Positions 58,624 through 64,000 of a stretch of DNA of 64,000 nucleotides are shown in pieces. The stretch spans positions 1 to 64,000 of the forward strand of contig JAFGAL010000002.1 in NCBI GenBank assembly GCA_016933695.1. The letters run 5' to 3'. The stretch is from Candidatus Zixiibacteriota bacterium. GTDB lineage: Bacteria > Zixibacteria > MSB-5A5 > GN15 > PGXB01. Each line of letters opens with the position of its first letter. Positions within the stretch are counted from its first letter, which is position 1. The notes beneath the pieces were generated by a model. It saw only the letters and a list, made by a program, of their open reading frames with translations, had not been told where the DNA came from and searched no databases. The position numbers and the translations under genes were made by a program.

Positions 58624-59094
58624 TCAGGTGGGATAGCGTCCCATGATTTTCAAAATCGTCCCGTGGAATCGATGCAGAAAACCGGTTTGGGGAAAGAACA
58701 TGAACGGGCATAAGTCCGAAATTACGATCACGTTCTGCTGATTGCATTTGGCGATAATACCCTTGTTTGCCTGCGGATTGCCCATCATGCCGTAGATCCA
58801 GATTCGCTTCACGCCAACGTCCAGGCAATCATTAACCGCTTTTTCGACGCTTTTCGGCGAGGTCATTACCAGCGCCGCCTCGACCGTCGGAGTGATCCCG
58901 GCCACGCTTTGATAACAGGGAAACCCGTCGATATCGGTCGCCGACGGATTGACCGGGATTGTCTCGTATTTGCGGTCAATGAATTCTTTGAACAATACTC
59001 TACTGAAGGCTTTCGGATTACGGGAAACGCCGATTATCGCCAGACGGCGTACCGCCAGAAATTCATATATGTCTTTGCCGGTCGCAGATGACAT
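58624..59094 (-). CDS. CoA-binding domain protein
   Basis: A 156-residue Rossmann-fold protein of the CoA_binding_2 (YccU-like) family: RRLAIIGVSRNPKAFSRVLFKEFIDRKYETIPVNPSATDIDGFPCYQSV, ALVMTSPKSVEKAVNDCLDVGVKRIWIYGMMG and a later CNQQNVIVISDLCPFMF. These proteins resemble the CoA-binding part of succinyl-CoA synthetases but work alone, and their role is poorly known. Transcribed toward the PEP-CTERM terminator. Confidence 0.85.
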   Translation of the reverse strand: MSSATGKDIYEFLAVRRLAIIGVSRNPKAFSRVLFKEFIDRKYETIPVNPSATDIDGFPCYQSVAGITPTVEAALVMTSPKSVEKAVNDCLDVGVKRIWIYGMMGNPQANKGIIAKCNQQNVIVISDLCPFMFFPQTGFLHRFHGTILKIMGRYPT

Positions 59095-59404
59095 GGTATC
59101 CTTCCTGTTGATAATGAAGACACAATATAACGATTTGCCTGACCATTAAGAAATGAAAAATCGTATTCCTCCTGTTTATCCGATATTGACTTTTCTATGG
59201 CGCGTTTTATATTTGTTACGCGATGAAAACACCATTTGGCATACCGGAAAAGCCCTCGATACGGAACGTTCGTTCCATCGATATCGAGCCGCAATACCAG
59301 CCGGACAATGCTTCCGGCCTGCAGGATACCTAACTGACGGTCATTGCATATCTTTTTCAAACCACATATTCCCTGTCAAAGAAAAATAACACAAGGGGTT
59401 GGAT
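59095..59404. other. divergent intergenic region before the lyase gene
   Basis: This 310-bp stretch holds no convincing gene. On the plus strand TTGACT (59186-59191), 16 nt, TATATT (59208-59213) is a candidate promoter for the lyase gene, far upstream of it. GGAAC-GTTC-GTTCC (59263-59276) is a small inverted repeat inside longer CGAT/ATCG symmetry that could be an operator. Confidence 0.35.
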
Positions 59405-60928
59405 ATGACTATACAACTGAACGGGTCAGGCCTGACCATCGAAAAACTGGTGCGAATCGCCCGCCACAATGAGCCGGTGGAACTTGCCGCCGAGGCGATC
59501 GAGCGGATCAAGAAATGCCGCGCCATGCTGGAGAAGAAAATCGAGGCCAAGGAAATCATGTACGGAGTTAACACCGGTATCGGGGAATTCTCCGAAGTGG
59601 TGCTTAACGACGAACAGGTGCGGGATTTCCAGAAATATCTTATCTACAATCATTCCGCCGGTATCGGCGATCCGGCCCCGATCGAATATGTCCGGGGTGC
59701 GATGGCGGCGCGGATCAATGTCCACGCCCACGGCAACTCCGGGGTGCGCCCGGAGGTCACCCTGACGCTGGTCGATATGCTCAATAAAGGCGTCACGCCG
59801 TATATTTGCCAGAAAGGCTCGGTCGGCGCGTGCGGCGATCTGGCGCCGATGGCTCAGATTGCGCTGTTGATGATGGGTGAGGGCAAAGCGTATTACCGGG
59901 GTGAATTGTACGACGGCAAAACCGCGATGGACAAGGCCGGGATCCCGATTCCGGGATTGAAAGCCCGCGACGGTCTCGCGGTGATCAACGGTTCCAATGT
60001 CCTGACCGCCATGAGCGCGATCTTTTTATATGATGCCAACCGCTGGCTCAAGCAGGCGGAGATTGCGGCGGCGATGTCGCTCGAGGCGCTTAAAGCCAAC
60101 ATGAAACCGTACAGCGCCAAGATTCACGAAGTGCGCGGATTCAAGGGCGCGGTTCGCTCCGCCGAAGCCATTCGCAAATGTGTCGCGGGCGGCGATCTGG
60201 CGGAAAACAAGGTCAAGTGCAAGGTGCAGGATGCGTACTCCATGCGCTCCACCCCGCAGGTGATCGGCGCGGCTCATGACGCGCTGGCGTATGCCCGTTC
60301 GCAGGTGGAAATCGAACTGAACGGGGTCGGTGACAATCCGATTTTCTTCCCCGATGAAAATCTGCAGTTGTCCGGGGCGAATTTCCAGGGGACACCGGTG
60401 GCGGTCCCGATGGAAATGGCGGGATCGTGCATTACCATGGTCAGTGTGATGTCGGAGCGGCGGATGAACCGTCTCAACAACCCCGCCCTGAGTGTCGGCC
60501 TTCCGCCGTTTCTCACCAGGGGCGCGGGGATGTTTTCCGGGTTGATGCTCAGTCAGTATACCGCCGACTCGCTGATTGTCGAGCAGAGAATTCTTTCCGC
60601 TCCGGCCTCGGTGCAATCCATTCCGGCCGCGGCCGATCAGGAGGATTTTGTCTCGATGGGGATGAATACCGCGATCAAGAATTTCCAGATTCTCGACAAC
60701 GCGTACGGCGTGCTCGGGATCGAATTCATGGCGGCATCGCAGGCGCTCGATTTCCGGGAGTATAATTTCGGCACAGGCACCACGACCGCCAAAGCGGTGG
60801 TGCGCAAACATATCGACTTTCTCGAGATTGACCGCCCGCTCTACCCCGACCATACCCGCATGAAAGAACTGGTCAAATCCTGTGAAATTCTCGAGGCGGT
60901 CGAAAAAGAGATTGGTTCGCTGGAATAG
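59405..60928 (+). CDS. hutH: histidine/aromatic ammonia-lyase family enzyme with Ala-Cys-Gly MIO triad
   Basis: A 507-residue lyase of the MIO family, likely a histidase: histidine to urocanate plus ammonia. Family blocks are MYGVNTGIGEFSEVV with catalytic Tyr, LIYNHSAGIGDP (His at the histidase substrate position), HAHGNSGVRPEVTL, GSVGACGDLAPMAQIA, NGSNVLTAMSA, QDAYSMRSTPQVIGA and the distal FQGTPVAVPMEMA. The MIO-forming triad is A142-C143-G144 where Ala-Ser-Gly is usual. ATG 59405 follows AAGGGG. No other hut genes accompany it. A strong terminator ends the gene. Confidence 0.88.
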   Translation: MTIQLNGSGLTIEKLVRIARHNEPVELAAEAIERIKKCRAMLEKKIEAKEIMYGVNTGIGEFSEVVLNDEQVRDFQKYLIYNHSAGIGDPAPIEYVRGAMAARINVHAHGNSGVRPEVTLTLVDMLNKGVTPYICQKGSVGACGDLAPMAQIALLMMGEGKAYYRGELYDGKTAMDKAGIPIPGLKARDGLAVINGSNVLTAMSAIFLYDANRWLKQAEIAAAMSLEALKANMKPYSAKIHEVRGFKGAVRSAEAIRKCVAGGDLAENKVKCKVQDAYSMRSTPQVIGAAHDALAYARSQVEIELNGVGDNPIFFPDENLQLSGANFQGTPVAVPMEMAGSCITMVSVMSERRMNRLNNPALSVGLPPFLTRGAGMFSGLMLSQYTADSLIVEQRILSAPASVQSIPAAADQEDFVSMGMNTAIKNFQILDNAYGVLGIEFMAASQALDFREYNFGTGTTTAKAVVRKHIDFLEIDRPLYPDHTRMKELVKSCEILEAVEKEIGSLE

Positions 60929-60959
60929 TCTGCGTATTTTATGGCGTAGGAATTTACGC

Positions 60960-60992
60960 GGGGCTGTACAATCAACGGTACAGCCCCTTTTT
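60960..60992 (+). terminator. Rho-independent terminator of the lyase gene
   Basis: A perfect 10-bp stem GGGGCTGTAC/GTACAGCCCC (60960-60969 with 60978-60987), 8-nt loop and five T. It lies 32 bp after the lyase stop codon and 13 bp before the DinB gene. Confidence 0.92.
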
Positions 60993-61005
60993 ATTCGGAG
61001 GCATT

Positions 61006-61515
61006 ATGAAATTCAATATGATCTGGGTCGATCGCAAATTCATGCTCGATCAGCCGATAGAGTTGTTCCCCACTATCGTGGAACGTCTGCGCGGGACACC
61101 CGCCCGGCTGGAAGAGACCGTGCGCGGCCTTCCCGAAAACGTTTTGACCCGACCCGAAGGTGACAAATGGTCAATACAGGAACATGTCGGGCATATGCTT
61201 CGCGCGGAGCGGCTTTGGGGAAGGCGGATTGAGGATATCATGAACGGAGAAGCCGAAATGTACGCCGCCGATCTGAAAAACAACTTCCTTCCCAATGCCA
61301 ATCAGATCCCGATTCAGAAAATTCTCGCGGATTTTCGGTCGATGCGAATACCATTGATTGAAAAGTTGGATGCATTGACCGAAAGCGATGTCGCTCGAAG
61401 TGCGATTCATCCGCGCCTGAACCAGCCGATGCGGATAATCGACCAGGCGTATTTTGCCGCCGAACACGACGATCACCATCTGGCATGTATTACAAGGATA
61501 AAGAGAGATTCTTAG
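61006..61515 (+). CDS. DinB-family four-helix protein
   Basis: A 169-residue DinB/YfiT-like protein with the metal-ligand His pattern: one His in SIQEHVGHMLRAERLW (about 55-70) and the C-terminal pair in FAAEHDDHHLACI (about 151-163). Members are metal-binding bundles, some acting as thiol-dependent transferases or stress proteins. It follows a terminator, with CGGAGG about 6 nt before the ATG. Convergent with the ABC transporter genes that follow. Confidence 0.85.
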   Translation: MKFNMIWVDRKFMLDQPIELFPTIVERLRGTPARLEETVRGLPENVLTRPEGDKWSIQEHVGHMLRAERLWGRRIEDIMNGEAEMYAADLKNNFLPNANQIPIQKILADFRSMRIPLIEKLDALTESDVARSAIHPRLNQPMRIIDQAYFAAEHDDHHLACITRIKRDS

Positions 61516-61525
61516 ATCGCTTCGA

Positions 61526-62323
61526 CTAATAATCTCTTCGATTGAAAACCAATAGGGTCAAGAGATAGATCACCGCCGTGAAGGCCAGCGATGTCCAGAT
61601 TGCAAAGCCGTTGATCAGTCCGTCACCGGCGATCAAGGCCGTGTAATTATCGCTCATCTCCCCCAGTTTCGGCAGGATATAATATATCGTGTCCAGAATT
61701 GTCGTCCAGACCGTCTCACCCAGAAAGCCGTAGACCGCCTCCCGCCCCGTGAGAATGCTTCCGACGACGGATATCACGAAATAGCCCATCACCGCCAGCG
61801 CCCCGGAGCGGCTAAGCACCCCGAAGAAAAAGACGATGGCAAACACGCAGAGGAAGATCACATACGAAAAAAAGAGGCTGTAGAAAAACGACCAGGCAAA
61901 TACTCCAAGCCGCAGACTGAGGATCAGCCAGATCGGCACCGACATGACGGTCAAAATCGACAGCATGATAAGATATACCGACAGAAATTTCATCGATAAA
62001 AGGCTGAACCGATCAATCGGTTTGGATAGCGCCAGCTCGATTCTGCCCCTGCTCAGGTATGATGGCAGAAGCCAGGCGGTCCCGAACACCATCAGGAACA
62101 TCACGAATCCCCAGTATCCGTCGAAGAAATACCCGTTCACTTTGGCAACTAAATCAGGTGTGAGGAAATCACTGTTTAAAACGTCCTCGCCCATGATATT
62201 CACGTTGGGAATCAATGTGAAGAGCATTAGCAAAAACAGCACGACACAACCGTACAGGTATAGAATTTTGCCGTTTCTGATCTCCAGAAAAGAATCGTAC
62301 AGTATCGCCAGGAATTTAGTCAT
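61526..62323 (-). CDS. ABC-2 type transporter permease
   Basis: A 265-residue protein with six membrane helices (LYLYGCVVLFLLMLFTLIP; VMFLMVFGTAWLLPSYL; LSVYLIMLSILTVMSVPIWLILSL; FFYSLFFSYVIFLCVFAIVFFFGVL; VMGYFVISVVGSIL; AIWTSLAFTAVIYLLTLLVF). The loop SRGRIELALSKPIDRFSLLSMKFLSVY is typical of ABC-2 permeases of the NosY type. The start is ATG 62323, overlapping the ATPase gene by 8 nt; a second ATG lies three codons upstream. Substrate unknown. Confidence 0.87.
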   Translation of the reverse strand: MTKFLAILYDSFLEIRNGKILYLYGCVVLFLLMLFTLIPNVNIMGEDVLNSDFLTPDLVAKVNGYFFDGYWGFVMFLMVFGTAWLLPSYLSRGRIELALSKPIDRFSLLSMKFLSVYLIMLSILTVMSVPIWLILSLRLGVFAWSFFYSLFFSYVIFLCVFAIVFFFGVLSRSGALAVMGYFVISVVGSILTGREAVYGFLGETVWTTILDTIYYILPKLGEMSDNYTALIAGDGLINGFAIWTSLAFTAVIYLLTLLVFNRRDY

Positions 62324-63260
62324 GTGGCACATTCCCCCTGATCAACTGCATGAAACTTTCTTCAAGACTTACCTTGATCGGTGTCACGGAAAGCAGTTCC
62401 GCGTTGCGACCGCGCAGAAGGTCGATCAATCCGTTCACGTCGCGCGCCTCGTGGAAACTAATCGCAATCGCGTTCTGTTCGATTTGGGCATGCGGGTATT
62501 TCGCTTTCACTTTGTCGGCGATATCATCGGTCAGCGCGGTCAGTTCGATCCGATAGGCAGGCTTAGTGCCGATCAATCCGCTCACGGGGCCGGTTTTGAT
62601 CAGCCGTCCCCGGTCCAGAATCGCCACTCGGTCGCACACCGATTCCACCTCGGCCAATAAGTGGGAATTCAGGAAGATCGTTTTTCCCTGTTTTTTCAGA
62701 TTGAGAAGGATTGCCCGGATTTCATGACGGCCGATCGGATCGACTCCGTCGGTTGGTTCATCGAGAAAGACAATCTCCGGATCATTGAGTAACGCCTGGG
62801 CCAGTCCCAGTCTCTGCATCATTCCCTTGGAGTATTTCTTTATTTTGGTATGTCGCCACTGCGCCATGCCAACCAGTGCAAGCAGGTGGTCGGATCGCCG
62901 TTTCGCCTCGATCTGCGACAACCCCGCCATGCCACCGTAACAGACCAGCATCTGTCCCCCAGTATGGTACTGCGGGAAGCGATGATTTTCAGGAAGAAAA
63001 CCGACTTTGGCGCGCGCCGGGGCTTTGGCCATGTCATGGCCGCTGATTCGTCCCGATCCGGCGCTGGGATGAAGCGCACCCAGCAGGATTTTCACGAGGG
63101 TGGTTTTGCCGGCGCCGTTCGGCCCGAGCAGGCCGAAGATCTCACCGGTGTTGACTTCAAGACTGACATCATCGAGCGCCCGCACTTCGCGTCCGCCAAA
63201 AACACCCCGAAATGTTTTGGAAAGACCGGTAACCTGTATGGCCGATGCGGTGTTGTTCAT
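62316..63260 (-). CDS. ABC transporter ATP-binding protein
   Basis: A 314-residue ATPase, partner of the ABC-2 permease. Walker A LGPNGAGKTT (about 43-52), Q-loop VGFLPENHRFPQY, signature YSKGMMQRLGLAQAL, Walker B IVFLDEPTDGVDPIGR and switch His in FLNSHLLAEVESV. The C-terminal 80-residue extension (AYRIELTALTDDIADKVKAKYPHAQIEQ) is common in NosF- and CcmA-like ATPases. Export of lipid, polysaccharide or drug is possible; no neighbour identifies it. Confidence 0.9.
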   Translation of the reverse strand: MNNTASAIQVTGLSKTFRGVFGGREVRALDDVSLEVNTGEIFGLLGPNGAGKTTLVKILLGALHPSAGSGRISGHDMAKAPARAKVGFLPENHRFPQYHTGGQMLVCYGGMAGLSQIEAKRRSDHLLALVGMAQWRHTKIKKYSKGMMQRLGLAQALLNDPEIVFLDEPTDGVDPIGRHEIRAILLNLKKQGKTIFLNSHLLAEVESVCDRVAILDRGRLIKTGPVSGLIGTKPAYRIELTALTDDIADKVKAKYPHAQIEQNAIAISFHEARDVNGLIDLLRGRNAELLSVTPIKVSLEESFMQLIRGNVPHD

Positions 63261-63327
63261 ATCGTATCAGACGTTCCAATCATGTCGAAGTTGCACCATT
63301 GTTCGATGAATTGATGCCGGCGGGACA

Positions 63328-63570
63328 TCAAAACACGACCTTTACCACCAGTGATATCGCTCCGATCAGCAGTAACAGGAGAATAATCGGCGCAAATAAT
63401 CCCAGAATCGCCCCGGCAACTCCGATGATCACGCCGAACACGGTGCCGATCAGTCCGAACACCAGCCCGAAAATGCCGCCGATGATTCCGCCGATCAGCC
63501 CCAATCCGCCGGAGACCAGAAACCAAAGCGCCAGAAATGCGATGATAATTATTGCCAGAGGTTTATTCAT
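63328..63570 (-). CDS. small glycine-zipper membrane protein
   Basis: An 80-residue protein of two or three hydrophobic helices packed with GxxxG-type spacing (GGLGLIGGIIGGIFGLVFGLIGTVFGVIIGVAGAILGLF). It opens with MNKPLAIIIIAFLALWFLVS, from ATG 63570 behind AAAGGTGAG. No family recognised. Gly-zipper helices tend to oligomerise in the membrane. It lies 67 nt upstream of the ABC ATPase on the same strand and may be part of that transcript. Confidence 0.65.
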   Translation of the reverse strand: MNKPLAIIIIAFLALWFLVSGGLGLIGGIIGGIFGLVFGLIGTVFGVIIGVAGAILGLFAPIILLLLLIGAISLVVKVVF

Positions 63571-63766
63571 TACGCTCACCTTTCTTTCCTCTCTATACGC
63601 AAAAACAAGATATACGGTTTCAAACCTCATATCAAGGACCGAGTCGGTTTCGCACGGAAATCATCGGAAACATCGGTCGGTCAGACTCGTAATGCTTAAT
63701 GACAATGAAATAGAAAGCATCGGACGGAATGAACCGCATTGTGCGCAGCAGGGGTATAACCTCACC

Positions 63767-64000
63767 ATGACATGCATCCGGAGAATTGTCATTTTTCTGA
63801 TCGCCGCGGCGATCATGCTCCCGACCATCGCCACGGCCTCTTATCCGGAAAACTTCACCGATATTATCGACACGGTCAAGGCCAAAGCCTGTTTCGAGCT
63901 GGCGCAATCGGCTTCGGAGCGTGACGGCGGCAAGCTCTGGGGAGAAAAGTTGTACGGCCCGATGCTGTTTGTCGATCCGCAAAGCCGTATCGTTGTGGCC
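63767..64000 (+). CDS. secreted conserved hypothetical protein, 5' part only
   Basis: A frame of 78 codons runs off the window end, starting at ATG 63767 with AGGGG upstream. It opens with a signal peptide (MTCIRRIVIFLIAAAIMLPTIATA) and continues SYPENFTDIIDTVKAKACFELAQSASERDGGKLWGEKLYGPMLFVDPQSRIVVA. The LWG-x-x-LYGPMLFVDP-x-SR pattern is one I associate with conserved secreted proteins of unknown role in Bacteroidetes- and Acidobacteria-like genomes. GC use matches the host. The frames on the opposite strand here look like shadows. Confidence 0.7.
   Translation, partial: MTCIRRIVIFLIAAAIMLPTIATASYPENFTDIIDTVKAKACFELAQSASERDGGKLWGEKLYGPMLFVDPQSRIVVA

Noticed and set aside
63632-63982. 116-codon minus-strand frame at the window end
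   Set aside because: The plus strand here encodes a signal peptide and the LYGPMLFVDP-type protein with a ribosome site, so the minus frame is a shadow.

Overview
The window reads as chromosomal DNA of a Gram-negative bacterium: LptF/LptG, an LpxH-type hydrolase and an OmpA-family protein are all present. The mix of FG-GAP repeats with a dockerin-like tail, a PEP-CTERM protein, a short-type SahH beside MetK, small PurL, and the order folE-folP-cdaA-obg suggests an uncultured lineage of the FCB/Zixibacteria kind. That placement is an inference from gene content and style, not a database result. The host genes are moderately GC-rich; a few blocks are visibly AT-rich and look acquired.

Layout. 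1-3540: AT-rich island with two unknown proteins, a lipase/LamG-like secreted protein and an integrase fragment, ending beside tRNA-Ser(GGA). 3.7-8.7 kb: FetAB-type ABC exporter, YhaM-type nuclease, then lptF-lptG. 8.7-10.8 kb: ECF sigma factor, anti-sigma factor and a secreted protein. 10.8-12.6 kb: palindromic repeats and an AT-rich pentapeptide-like membrane protein. 12.7-16.2 kb: NDP-sugar pyrophosphorylase, metK, sahH. 16.3-19.7 kb: a tight four-gene membrane module of unknown function. 19.7-26.8 kb: lpxH-panC, an FG-GAP/dockerin protein, purL and a lipoprotein. 26.9-42.6 kb (+ strand): a housekeeping run (tilS, hpt, ftsH, folE, folP, cdaA, obg, dprA, ptsH, ptsI, pgi/pmi, panD, a glmU-like pyrophosphorylase, a LytR_C protein, rsfS, rho). 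42.6-45.2 kb: a HIT hydrolase followed by an unusual pair of aconitase-superfamily proteins. 45.3-48.5 kb: a tiny Lys-rich peptide unit and a TPR-GAF sigma54 activator. 48.5-56 kb: accessory genes (DUF362 ferredoxin, secreted proteins, two GNATs, OmpA). 56-64 kb: two divergent EamA transporters, a PEP-CTERM protein with a sigma54-type promoter, a CoA-binding protein, an aromatic amino-acid lyase, a DinB protein, an ABC-2 transporter, and a secreted protein cut by the window end.

Most notable: (i) an aconitase/IPM-dehydratase-like protein (43136-44758) that has gained two N-terminal helix-turn-helix motifs and lost all three Fe-S cysteines and the DSH active-site motif. Its swivel-domain partner (42625-43038) has also lost the GSSRE loop and lies under a promoter whose -35/-10 spacer contains a perfect 12-bp palindrome. 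This looks like an enzyme turned into a regulator. (ii) The four-gene membrane module. (iii) A 19-bp palindrome in four copies, two of which bracket a single gene. (iv) A free-standing 20-residue Lys-rich peptide unit. (v) A perfect TGTGA-N6-TCACA site and a GG-N10-GC promoter before the PEP-CTERM gene. (vi) A histidase-like enzyme with Ala-Cys-Gly in place of the MIO-forming Ala-Ser-Gly. (vii) Several operons whose -10 box lies only 6-10 nt from the start codon, suggesting leaderless mRNAs.
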